Source of the DNA: CAYWRO01 sp964460345
Lineage (GTDB): Bacteria; Planctomycetota; Phycisphaerae; Phycisphaerales; UBA1924
Direction: 5' to 3'
Length of the DNA: 12,744 nt
NCBI GenBank assembly: GCA_964460345.1
Contig: CAYWRO010000090.1
Coordinates: 1-12,744, forward strand
Below the pieces are notes generated by a model that did not search any database, was not told the DNA's origin, and was given only the letters and a program-made list of their open reading frames with translations. A program made the translations under genes and the position numbers. Positions 1 to 6,384 of the stretch are shown piece after piece. The stretch's first letter is position 1; every line of letters begins with the position of its first letter.

Positions 1-1021
1 TCCGCCGAGCGGTGGACCCGGGGCGAACCGGGCCGCCCGCCTGCCCCGCCGCCGCTCGCACGCGCCGCCCGAAGTAATAGTTCAACCCGAGCAGATCGAT
101 CGGTTCTGAGATCAGCTCCATCTCCCCGGGCCCGACCCGCGGCACGCTTGCTCCGAACTCGCGCAGCAGCGCCTCCGGATATGCCCCGAGCACCACCGGA
201 TCGATCCACCAGGAGGCCAGGAAGACGCGGCACGCTCCCATCTCGCTCTCTCCCGGCGAGGTTCCGAACGTGCTCGCCCGCGCTGCTTCCACATCGGCCT
301 CGGAGGCGGGATTGTCGGGGAAATCCGCCAGCCCCACCGGCGCCCAGCTCACCCGCGCCGGCTTCTTCGCCCGCTCGCGGATCACCTGCACGCACCGCCC
401 GTGGGCCATGAGCGCGTGATGTCCCGCGAGCAGCACCTCATCGAGCGGCAATCGCAGCCCCGGCGCGTGCGCGCCGACCTCATGTCCGAGCCCGATGAAG
501 CACTGCGGCTCGTTCAGCGTCAACCACGTCGACACGCGGTCCGACAGACGGTCCACAACGATGCGCGCATAATCGGCAAACCACGCCACGCTCTGCGGGT
601 TCAGCCATCCGCCGCGGTTGAAGAGGGCCGTCGGATAATCCCAGTGAAACAGCGTCACCAGCGGCTCGGTCCCGCGCTCGAGGAGGGCATCGACGAGCCG
701 GTCATAGAACCCGAGCCCCTTCTCATTCACCCCTCCGCCCTCCGCGCCGCCGACTGTCCCATCCGGGAGCACGCGCGGCCACGACACCGAGAAGCGGTAC
801 GCCTTCAACCCCAGCTCCCCCATCAGCGCAACGTCCTCTTCCATCCGGCGATAGTGATCGCACGCAACCGCCCCGGTCTCGCCGCGCTGCACGAACCCCG
901 GCCGCCGACAAACCATGTCCCACACCGAGTCGCCGCGGCCGTCCACAGCCGCCGCCCCCTCGATCTGGTAGGCCGAAGTCGCCGCGCCCCACACAAAATC
1001 GCCCGGAAACGCCACGCTCAT
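1..1021 (-). CDS. GH1 family beta-glucosidase, C-terminus cut by window edge
   Basis: This gene encodes the first 340 residues of a family 1 glycoside hydrolase, probably a beta-glucosidase that releases glucose from the non-reducing end of beta-glucosides by a retaining mechanism. The N-terminus (FPGDFVWGAATSAYQIEG, residues 5-22) is the GH1 signature and contains the substrate-binding Gln19. FHWDYP includes His126. TLNEPQ contains the acid/base Glu171. The nucleophile motif (TENG type) and roughly 110-120 residues lie beyond the left edge. No signal peptide is seen, so the enzyme is probably cytoplasmic. The ATG at 1021 is preceded almost directly by AAGAGAGG, a purine-rich ribosome site with unusually tight spacing; the start is fixed mainly by homology. 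The gene diverges from the hydrolase at 1596 across a repeat-filled gap. The family is clear; the exact substrate is inferred. Confidence 0.95.
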   Translation of the reverse strand, partial: MSVAFPGDFVWGAATSAYQIEGAAAVDGRGDSVWDMVCRRPGFVQRGETGAVACDHYRRMEEDVALMGELGLKAYRFSVSWPRVLPDGTVGGAEGGGVNEKGLGFYDRLVDALLERGTEPLVTLFHWDYPTALFNRGGWLNPQSVAWFADYARIVVDRLSDRVSTWLTLNEPQCFIGLGHEVGAHAPGLRLPLDEVLLAGHHALMAHGRCVQVIRERAKKPARVSWAPVGLADFPDNPASEADVEAARASTFGTSPGESEMGACRVFLASWWIDPVVLGAYPEALLREFGASVPRVGPGEMELISEPIDLLGLNYYFGRRVRAAAGQAGGPVRPGSTARR

Positions 1022-1083
1022 CCTCTCTTGGCCCCGCGCCGCTGGCCGCTCGCCGCCGTGACGAGCCCTACCCCCCCGCCGGT

Positions 1084-1100
1084 GCTCACCGCCCGTGAGC
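1084..1100. promoter_or_regulatory. Inverted repeat upstream of GH1 gene, possible operator
   Basis: GCTCAC and GTGAGC form a perfect 6-bp dyad around a 5-base spacer (CGCCC). It lies 63-79 bp upstream of the GH1 start codon, where an operator for a sugar-responsive regulator could sit. It could also be a small hairpin in the GH1 leader. In GC-rich DNA a 6+6 dyad arises by chance fairly easily, so this is only a candidate. Confidence 0.25.
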
Positions 1101-1165
1101 GTCGGGACGATAGCGGGCGAACACGCGGCGGAAACGGCGAGCGCGTGAGGCCCGGCATCCCCCTG

Positions 1166-1459
1166 AATGGGTGCCCGGCAGCGCCGAACGCGTGCCCCGC
1201 GGCGCCGAACGCGTGTCCCGAGACTCCGGACACGTGTCCCGAGGCTCCGGACACGTGTCCCGAGGCTCCGGACACGCGTCCCGAGGCTCCGGACACGCGT
1301 CCCGAGGCGCCGGGCACGCGTTCCGAGGCTCCGGGCACGCGTCCCGAGCCTTCGGGCACGCGTTCCGAGGCTCCGGGCACGCGTCCCGAGGCTCCGGGCA
1401 CGCGTTCCGAGGCTCCGGACACGCGTCCCGAGGCTTCGGGCACCGGTTTCGGGGAAGCG
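1166..1459. repeat. Tandem array of about fourteen 21-bp near-palindromic units
   Basis: The array has fourteen consecutive 21-bp units with no spacers. Units 2-13 (1187-1438) are very similar; the first and last are degenerate. The clearest copies (1229-1270) carry the 12-bp palindrome GGACACGTGTCC. In these copies the surrounding 20 bp matches its own reverse complement at 18 positions. Other units replace the CACGTG core by CACGCG and the arms by GGGCAC or GTTCC, which weakens the symmetry. The 21-bp period is close to two turns of B-DNA, so equivalent faces of each unit would point the same way. The length is a multiple of three, so several frames read through as heptapeptide repeats. It could be a multi-operator array, a structured RNA element or a neutral minisatellite. 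Confidence 0.92.
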
Positions 1460-1595
1460 GGCGGGGCCTGACTGGGCGGAAACGACCTCGGCGGCATTCC
1501 GCGGGGGCAACGCCGGGAGGCCAGGGCGGTTAGCATGGTCACGCTGCCCGCTCTCGCCGGCCGTTCGGCCCGGGCACGGATGATGGAGACCCCCC

Positions 1596-2522
1596 ATGCG
1601 TCTGCTGCTTCCCGCGCTGCTGTGCCTGAGCGCGCCGTTCCTGGTTGCCTGTGCCACAAACCGGGCCGGACCGGCCGGGCCCGAGACCCGCACGGCCCGC
1701 GCGCCGGACGGTGTGGAGCTTGTCTACGAAGTCCGCGGGGCTCCGTCTCCGACGGGAGGGCCGGCGCTCGTCTTCATCCACGGGTGGACGTGCAATCGCG
1801 AGCACTGGAAGGAGCAGGTGGACGTCTTCGACGACACCCACCGCATCGTCGCGCTCGATCTCGGCGGGCATGGGGACTCGGGGGGCGCCGGGGGCGACCA
1901 AGGCGCGCGGCAGACGTGGACGTTGCCGACGCTCGCGGGCGATGTCGAAGCCGTGATCGATGCCGAGGGGCTCGAGCGTGTCGTGCTGATCGGACACTCG
2001 ATGGGCGGGCCCGTCGCCCTCCTCGCCGCGGCGAAGAGGCCGGAGCAGGTCGTCGCCGTCATCGGCGTGGACACGCTGCACGATGCGGAGTTCGTCTTCA
2101 GCCGCGACCTCGTGGACAATCTCGCCGCGCGCATGCGGGCGGACTTCGACGGCTTTGTCGATCAGTTCATCCGCGCCTCCTTCGCGGCCAACACGGAGGC
2201 GGACCCGGCCCTGATCCAGTGGGTCATCGATGGATCGAAGCAGACGGATCCGAACGTCGCCGCCGCGCTCATGCGGGCGTTCGCCGACTTCGACCCGAAG
2301 AAGGCCTTCGCAGCCTACAAAGGGCCGATCCGGTGCATCAACGCCGCAACGCCGACGACGCGCGTCGAAACAAACCGCAAGTACAACGACAACTTCGATG
2401 TGACGCTGATCGATCACAGCGGCCACTTCGTCATGCTCGAACGGCCGGAGGCCTTCAATGCAGCGTTGCGAGAGATGCTGGCCGAACTTGACCAGGCGGC
2501 CGCCGCCGAGTCGGCCCGGTGA
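1596..2522 (+). CDS. Lipoprotein alpha/beta hydrolase
   Basis: The gene encodes a 308-aa alpha/beta-hydrolase-fold enzyme, predicted to be an esterase, lipase or related hydrolase on a membrane surface. A short signal peptide ends in the lipobox LVAC with Cys19 as the lipidated residue. The fold is shown by VFIHGW (oxyanion region), DLGGHGDSGG, the nucleophile elbow GHSMGG with Ser135, and DHSGHF with the catalytic His277 near the C-terminus. The usual acid after strand 7 is not obvious: the segment reads NAATPTTRVETN where a G-x-x-D motif is common. The acid may be Glu in RVETN or an Asp after strand 6 (GVDTLHD). GGAG at 1583-1586 supports the ATG. A methyltransferase follows 30 bp downstream. 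The substrate cannot be told from sequence. Confidence 0.93.
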   Translation: MRLLLPALLCLSAPFLVACATNRAGPAGPETRTARAPDGVELVYEVRGAPSPTGGPALVFIHGWTCNREHWKEQVDVFDDTHRIVALDLGGHGDSGGAGGDQGARQTWTLPTLAGDVEAVIDAEGLERVVLIGHSMGGPVALLAAAKRPEQVVAVIGVDTLHDAEFVFSRDLVDNLAARMRADFDGFVDQFIRASFAANTEADPALIQWVIDGSKQTDPNVAAALMRAFADFDPKKAFAAYKGPIRCINAATPTTRVETNRKYNDNFDVTLIDHSGHFVMLERPEAFNAALREMLAELDQAAAAESAR

Positions 2523-2540
2523 CGGCCCGCAAGCCTGCTG

Positions 2541-2546
2541 TATACT
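2541..2546 (+). promoter_or_regulatory. Candidate -10 box for a leaderless methyltransferase transcript
   Basis: TATACT matches the -10 consensus TATAAT at five of six bases, in otherwise GC-rich DNA. Six bases separate it from the GTG start codon at 2553. Transcription starting at the usual distance would therefore begin at the first base of that codon. No good -35 is present at 16-18 bp. This placement suggests a leaderless mRNA; chance is the alternative. Confidence 0.45.
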
Positions 2547-2552
2547 GGTGGC

Positions 2553-3389
2553 GTGACGACTGCCGACTCCAGCGGCGCTGCGGCGGAACGTGTGCGTCTC
2601 TACGACGCCAGCTATGGGCACATGGCCGAGCGGCTGCAGCAGGAAATCCGTCAGGAAACCTGGGGAGAAGACCTCGGCCAGGCAAGCTGGGTGATGCGAA
2701 GCGACCTCGAGCGGTGGCTGCCGCGGCTCAACCTGCGCCCCGGATCGCGGTGCCTGGATGTGGCGTGTGGTTCCGGCGGGATCGCCACGTGGATCGCGCG
2801 GCAGACCGGGTGCTCTATCGTCGGGATCGATGCGCACGAGGCGGCGATCGAGCAGGCCCGGCGGCGCTTGGAAAGGCACGGCCTGGCGGAGCAGGCGACG
2901 TTCCTCGTGGCCGACGCCTCCCGTTCACTGACGATGCCCGATGAAGCGTTCGATGCGATCCTCTGCATCGATGCGATCAATCATCTGCAGGATCGCACCG
3001 CTGTCCTGAACGAATGGTTCCGGCTTCTTGTCCCCGGCGGTTGCGCGCTGTTCACAGACCCCGTGGTGATCACGGGCCCGGTCGACAGCCGTGAACTTGC
3101 GGAGCGATCCTCCATCGGCGCGTTCCTCTTCACGCCGCCCGGGGCGAACGAACGACATCTCGAGGAAGTTGGATTCAGTTTGGTCGCGATGTTGGACGAG
3201 ACGGAGGCCGTGGCCGCGATCGCCGCCCGCTGGAACGCGGCCAGAGCCTCACGCGCCGCCGCCCTGCGGCAGCTCGAAGGCGATGCAACATTCGAGGGGC
3301 AACAGGTGTTCCTGAGCACGACCGCGAAACTGGCCCGCGAGAAGCGGCTGTCGCGGTTTGTTTATCTCGCCGAGAAGCCGCGCGGTTGA
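2553..3389 (+). CDS. Class I SAM-dependent methyltransferase
   Basis: The gene encodes a 278-aa soluble methyltransferase of the Rossmann type. Motif I is CLDVACGSGG (residues 67-76). The acidic end of strand 2 is Asp93 in VGIDAHEAA, and VADAS with Asp121 marks motif II. CIDAINHL and the LVPGG loop follow. The N-terminal YDASYGHMAERL and overall layout resemble small-molecule N- or C-methyltransferases such as the sarcosine/dimethylglycine or methyltransferase-11 groups. The acceptor is unknown. The start is a GTG with only a weak upstream GGTGG, and a -10-like box sits six bases before it. It follows the hydrolase gene by 30 bp and may be co-transcribed with it as well as having its own promoter. 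Its 3' end faces the tRNA-Leu 3' end, 12 bp away. Confidence 0.92.
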   Translation: MTTADSSGAAAERVRLYDASYGHMAERLQQEIRQETWGEDLGQASWVMRSDLERWLPRLNLRPGSRCLDVACGSGGIATWIARQTGCSIVGIDAHEAAIEQARRRLERHGLAEQATFLVADASRSLTMPDEAFDAILCIDAINHLQDRTAVLNEWFRLLVPGGCALFTDPVVITGPVDSRELAERSSIGAFLFTPPGANERHLEEVGFSLVAMLDETEAVAAIAARWNAARASRAAALRQLEGDATFEGQQVFLSTTAKLAREKRLSRFVYLAEKPRG

Positions 3390-3401
3390 GCCGGCTGGCA
3401 A

Positions 3402-3487
3402 TGGGCCCGGTGGGACTCGAACCCACACGCCCCTTCCGGGGCAACGGATTTTAAGTCCGTCGCGTCTGCCAGTTCCGCCACGGGCCC
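3402..3487 (-). tRNA. tRNA-Leu(UAA)
   Basis: This 86-nt tRNA reads on the minus strand. The acceptor arms GGGCCCG and CGGGCCC pair fully, with discriminator A73 at 3402. The D-arm region includes TGGCGGAACTGGCAGACGC. The anticodon arm is ACGGA-CTTAAAA-TCCGT, giving anticodon UAA (leucine). A long class II variable arm (GCCCC/GGGGC) and the T-arm GTGGGTTCGAGTCCCAC follow. The 3' CCA is not encoded and must be added after transcription. It lies 39 bp downstream of the TylF-like gene on the same strand. No separate promoter or T-rich terminator is obvious. Confidence 0.97.
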
Positions 3488-3526
3488 ACGAAAGGGAAGA
3501 GGGGCGCGTGAATGGTAACGGGCTGC

Positions 3527-4456
3527 TCAGGCCTCCGTCGGCGGCGCGGATGCGCCCAGCGCGGCCGACGACTCGGACAGCATGGCGTCAACCGGAACGG
3601 CGGCGGCGGGCAGCGGCGCGGACGGGCGGCGCTCGGCATGCAGGGGCTTCTGCCAGTAAACCGCGTGGCCGTCGATCGCCTTCAGGCACCCCTGGTCGAT
3701 GCCGCGCTCGAGCATGAACTCGCAGATCGCCTCCCGGCACCCCTTGTAGAAGCCGAAGTCGTCGATGATGATGTACCCGCCGGGCGTGACGAGGTCGTAC
3801 AGGTGGTCGATGCAGACCTTCGTGGAGGAGTACCAGTCGCCGTCGAGTCGAAGAATGGCGATCGGCCCGATGTACCTTGCGGCAACGGGCACGGTCTGCT
3901 CGAACCAGCCGACGTGAAACTCGAGTTGTTCGCGCGGCAGCCCCAGGTCCTTCACAAGGAAGCGTTCCACTTCCGGCTGGCCGTCGCCGACGCAAGCCCC
4001 GGTGTACTTCAGGTCTTCCGCATCATCCGACCGCCGCGTCGACATGGTCGGGTTTCCGCGCGCGAAGTCGTCGAAGACATCGTCATCGCGCTCCGAAGGT
4101 TGCGGGAGCCCCTGGAAGGAGTCGAACAGGTGCAGCTCGCGCAGCGGACCGCCGCAACGGCGCTGCGCCAGGCCCATGAGCCCCACGCACCCGCCCCGCC
4201 ACACGCCGCATTCAACAATCGCGCCGACGCACTCCTCCCGGTTCACCGCTCGGACCAACTCGTAGGCGTTGAACAGGCAGCGGGGATTGAGCATCGTCCG
4301 GGGAAGCACCCGGGCAACCGCAATCGTCCGGGGCAGATCCACCCATTCGCGCAGCGGGACCGTCAAGGCCAGACGGGCAAACTTGTACGCGGGGTGGAGA
4401 AACGGAATCCGCTTGAGAAGGCGGCGGACGCCACGCTTGTTCGACCTGGTGCTCAT
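3527..4456 (-). CDS. TylF/MycF-family O-methyltransferase
   Basis: The 309-aa product belongs to the TylF/MycF group of metal-dependent SAM O-methyltransferases, whose founding members methylate sugar hydroxyls on macrolides. Visible motifs are VECGVWRGG (81-89, SAM site), LFDSFQGLP (110-118), RLDGDWYSST (203-212) and IIIDDFG (229-235). The Asp residues in the last two supply metal ligands in the family. The N-terminal 60 residues are basic and helical, and the last 35 are Ala/Pro-rich and likely disordered. No antibiotic genes lie nearby, so a role in modifying a surface glycan or glycolipid is as likely as secondary metabolism. No strong Shine-Dalgarno site precedes the ATG. The gene diverges from the barrel-protein operon, and the tRNA-Leu lies just downstream. 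Confidence 0.93.
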   Translation of the reverse strand: MSTRSNKRGVRRLLKRIPFLHPAYKFARLALTVPLREWVDLPRTIAVARVLPRTMLNPRCLFNAYELVRAVNREECVGAIVECGVWRGGCVGLMGLAQRRCGGPLRELHLFDSFQGLPQPSERDDDVFDDFARGNPTMSTRRSDDAEDLKYTGACVGDGQPEVERFLVKDLGLPREQLEFHVGWFEQTVPVAARYIGPIAILRLDGDWYSSTKVCIDHLYDLVTPGGYIIIDDFGFYKGCREAICEFMLERGIDQGCLKAIDGHAVYWQKPLHAERRPSAPLPAAAVPVDAMLSESSAALGASAPPTEA

Positions 4457-4538
4457 CCAGTCCCGATCAGCAAGAAGACTGAGGCCGGCAACCGACGAAT
4501 CACGAGCAACCGCGATGATAACCGAATGTCAACCAACC

Positions 4539-4552
4539 TTGAATCGTTTCAA
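4539..4552. promoter_or_regulatory. Dyad TTGAA-N4-TTCAA, possible operator
   Basis: A perfect 5-bp inverted repeat (TTGAA, TCGT, TTCAA) lies in the AT-richer part of the divergent gap. It is 83-96 bp upstream of the TylF-like ATG and about 260 bp upstream of the operon. It shares the half-site TGAATC with the dyad at 4679-4693. A regulator acting on both directions is possible, but unproven. Confidence 0.28.
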
Positions 4553-4625
4553 CGTAAGTTCCGGCAAACCCAGGGTTTTCACGGGGGCGGTCGGATGCGC
4601 AATGCCCGTGCGGCCGAGGCCCAAA

Positions 4626-4651
4626 CCCGGCCTGGACGCCTTCAGGCCGGG
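4626..4651. promoter_or_regulatory. Strong hairpin in the 5' region of the barrel operon
   Basis: CCCGGCCTG and CAGGCCGGG are perfect 9-bp arms around an 8-base loop. No T-run follows on either strand, so it is not a standard intrinsic terminator. If operon transcription starts upstream, this would be a leader-mRNA structure; otherwise it is a DNA-level element. Its function is unknown. Confidence 0.4.
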
Positions 4652-4678
4652 GTCCGCACCGTGCATGAGAACCTCACC

Positions 4679-4693
4679 TGAATCTCCGATTCA
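4679..4693. promoter_or_regulatory. Dyad TGAATC-N3-GATTCA, possible operator
   Basis: A perfect 6-bp inverted repeat around TCC lies 120 bp upstream of the barrel-protein start. It is AT-rich compared with the flanking sequence, is compact, and has the size of a helix-turn-helix operator. The same TGAATC half-site occurs in the dyad about 140 bp to the left. Confidence 0.33.
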
Positions 4694-4801
4694 CCACTCG
4701 ACGCCCCGCGGAGCCGCCCACATCCGGGGTCGCCCAGCCCCGACACCCCCCCTACAAATCCGGTCCCCCTCGCCCGCCGCGGCAGCCCACGCCGCACCAG
4801 C

Positions 4802-4806
4802 GGAGG
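4802..4806 (+). promoter_or_regulatory. Ribosome binding site GGAGG fixing the barrel-protein start
   Basis: GGAGG lies six bases before the ATG at 4813, which is ideal spacing. It supports that start even though it leaves an unusually long stretch before the hydrophobic core of the signal peptide. Confidence 0.75.
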
Positions 4807-4812
4807 ATCTGC

Positions 4813-6348
4813 ATGCCCGAGCCCACCGGCGTGCCGGCACGGTGCCCCCGCGCCAGCTCTCATCCTGCATCCGACCCACCTCTGCCAGTTCGCCGCCCCG
4901 CCGCCTCGCTTGCCTTTCAGTGGGTGGCCGCCGCGGCGGCGTTCGGTCTTCTGCTCGCGCCCGTTCGGGCCCAGGACACGTCGCGACGGCTGGAACGATC
5001 CCTGCGGCTGGCGGACCCCACCTACCGCCTGCGCGCGGAGGCCGACCTGACCTTCTCCGAGTCGCTTGAACTTGATTACGGCGGCTTCTTCACGTTCAAC
5101 TACCTGACGCTGAATGACACGGACGACAACTCGCGCGGATTGATGCAGTATGAAACGACGCTCTACGGGCGCGCCTCGATCGGCGGGGACGGCGGCGGGC
5201 ACACGGTCTTCGGCCGCGCGCGCTTCCGCTATCGCGACTTCACGCCGGGGGACAGCTTCGACGGAAAGGGGGACAGGTGGTCGGAACCATTTCTGGACCG
5301 GTACTGGTACGAGTTCGACCTGCGGCGTGCGCTCGGCGGGGCGGACGGGACAGACCCGACCAACCTGAACTTCAACATGCGCATCGGGCGGCAGTTTGTC
5401 GACTGGGGGGCCGGCCTGGCGCTCTCAGAGAACCTCTACGCCGTGCGCCCCGCCCTGCAGATCGGAGACCGCTGGACGATTGAAGGGCTCGCCGGCGTGA
5501 CGCCGCCGGACGAGAGCGTCGTGGACTTCGATGCGAGCCGCGAAGATTTTGACAAGCACACGCTGCGCGGGTTCTTCGGCGGACTCGTGCGGTACACGAC
5601 GCCGCGGAATACGTCGTTCTACGGCTACGCCCTGCACATGCCGGACTACAACACGGACAAGACGCCGCGGCTTCCTCTCGGCGGTGATGTGCAGTTCGAC
5701 TACACGGCGACCTACCTGGGCGCGGGCGTGAGCGGCAGCGCCGGGGCGAACCTGCTGTACCTGGGCGAACTTGTCTATGAGACGGGCGAGAGCAAGACGG
5801 ACCCGCTCTTTGGATTTCAGCAGTTCGAGGATATCAGCGCGTTCGCCGGGCGGGCGCAGTTCACGTACCTCTTTCGAGACCAGAACCAGTCGCGGCTGGA
5901 GTTGGAAGCGTTGTTTGCGACGGGGGACTCCGATCGGCTCGCGACCACGGACACGGTCGGCGGCAACCGGCCGGGAACGGACGACACGGCCTTCAACTCG
6001 CTCGGCTTCGCCAACACCGGCCTGTCCTTCGCCCCGAGCCTGAGCAACATTGTGACGGTGCGGGCGGGAGCGAGCACGTTTCCGGCTCGTTCGATCAACG
6101 CCGTGCGCAATCTGCAGATTGGTGCGGATGTGCTGCTGTTCAACAAGTTTGACGATGATGCGCCGATCGATGAACCGACAGACCTGGGGAACGGCTATCT
6201 CGGCATCGAGACCGACCTCTTTCTGAACTATCGCATCACGAGCGACCTGGCGGTGAACCTGCGGTACGGCGTGTTCTTCCCGGGCTCGACGCTGCAGGAT
6301 AACGACACCCGGCACTTCTTCCTGGTAGGGTTTACACTTTCCTTTTAG
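4813..6348 (+). CDS. Outer-membrane beta-barrel protein, AlgE/alginate-export-like
   Basis: The gene encodes a 511-aa exported protein predicted to form an outer-membrane channel. After about 34 polar, Pro-rich residues comes a hydrophobic core (about 35-50) and a cleavage site at VRA-Q. The mature part alternates short polar and aromatic strands with Asp/Gly-rich turns. It ends in FFLVGFTLSF, a terminal Phe of the kind recognised by the BAM machinery. Segments such as RIGRQFVDWGAGLALSENLY and the C-terminal NYRITSDLAVNLRYGVFFPG resemble alginate-export (AlgE-type) porins. That match is from memory, so the substrate is left open. It is the first gene of a four-gene run; the lipoprotein gene starts 36 bp after its stop. 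The barrel fold is fairly sure; polysaccharide export is tentative. Confidence 0.8.
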   Translation: MPEPTGVPARCPRASSHPASDPPLPVRRPAASLAFQWVAAAAAFGLLLAPVRAQDTSRRLERSLRLADPTYRLRAEADLTFSESLELDYGGFFTFNYLTLNDTDDNSRGLMQYETTLYGRASIGGDGGGHTVFGRARFRYRDFTPGDSFDGKGDRWSEPFLDRYWYEFDLRRALGGADGTDPTNLNFNMRIGRQFVDWGAGLALSENLYAVRPALQIGDRWTIEGLAGVTPPDESVVDFDASREDFDKHTLRGFFGGLVRYTTPRNTSFYGYALHMPDYNTDKTPRLPLGGDVQFDYTATYLGAGVSGSAGANLLYLGELVYETGESKTDPLFGFQQFEDISAFAGRAQFTYLFRDQNQSRLELEALFATGDSDRLATTDTVGGNRPGTDDTAFNSLGFANTGLSFAPSLSNIVTVRAGASTFPARSINAVRNLQIGADVLLFNKFDDDAPIDEPTDLGNGYLGIETDLFLNYRITSDLAVNLRYGVFFPGSTLQDNDTRHFFLVGFTLSF

Positions 6349-6384
6349 AAGGTGTCGGACTCTCTGACGACTGGAACCAAAGCA

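Larger units (their letters stand above)
1022..1595. other. Divergent intergenic region between GH1 gene and hydrolase gene
   Basis: This 574-bp stretch has no convincing gene. Both flanking genes start at its ends, so it must carry the promoters for both directions. It contains an inverted repeat at 1084-1100 and a 21-bp tandem array at 1166-1459. No clear -35/-10 pair is visible in either direction. TAGCAT near 1531 is a weak -10 candidate for the hydrolase. Several frames stay open through the array only because the repeat lacks stop codons. None has a good ribosome site or protein-like composition. Confidence 0.7.
4457..4812. other. Divergent intergenic region upstream of TylF-like gene and barrel operon
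   Basis: This 356-bp gap holds no credible gene. Its left third (about 4490-4575) is clearly AT-richer than its surroundings, as expected of a promoter region. It contains the dyads at 4539-4552 and 4679-4693, a stable hairpin at 4626-4651, and the ribosome site at 4802-4806. On the minus strand, TATCAT (4520-4515) is a possible -10 for the TylF-like gene, about 60 bp from its ATG, but its -35 is poor. On the plus strand, TACAAA (4753-4758) is a weak -10 for the operon with no recognisable -35. Confidence 0.65.

Noticed and set aside
1166..1459. CRISPR array
   Set aside because: The repeats are contiguous 21-bp units with no unique spacers, and no cas gene is nearby.
401..1471. A 356-residue plus-strand open frame through the GH1 gene and the 21-bp array
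   Set aside because: Its first two thirds are antisense to the GH1 gene, and the rest is the repeat read as heptapeptides. The frame stays open only because the repeat length is a multiple of three and contains no stop.
1018..1659. A 213-residue minus-strand frame with Ser-Gly-Arg-Val-Pro repeats that ends on the GH1 start
   Set aside because: It starts inside the hydrolase gene on the wrong strand, lacks a ribosome site and is mostly repeat-derived. A leader peptide coupled to GH1 was considered, but nothing supports it.
1539..2879. A 446-residue open frame on the minus strand opposite the hydrolase and methyltransferase
   Set aside because: It spans two real genes and their gap, and is rich in Arg, Pro and Asp without domain signals. 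The opposite strand has clear catalytic motifs.
3358..3717. A 119-residue plus-strand frame beginning MFISPRSRAVEP
   Set aside because: Its GGTRTHTPLPGQRILSPSRLPVPP segment is the translated antisense of the tRNA-Leu, a common false annotation.
4515..4532. A perfect TTGACA on the minus strand (4532-4527) as the -35 of the TylF-like promoter
   Set aside because: No -10 sequence lies 16-18 bp downstream; the nearby TATCAT is only 6 bp away, so the two cannot work together as a sigma-70 pair.
4626..4651. Intrinsic terminator
   Set aside because: The stem is strong, but no T-run follows on either strand, and it lies between divergent gene starts rather than after a gene.
3512..4681. A 389-residue plus-strand frame opposite the TylF-like gene
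   Set aside because: It is antisense to a gene with full family motifs and has a composition typical of shadow frames.
6352..6384. GTG at 6352 as the lipoprotein start
   Set aside because: The ribosome-like AGAAG abuts the codon with no spacing, and the extra 11 polar residues lengthen the signal peptide. The ATG at 6385 has better spacing.
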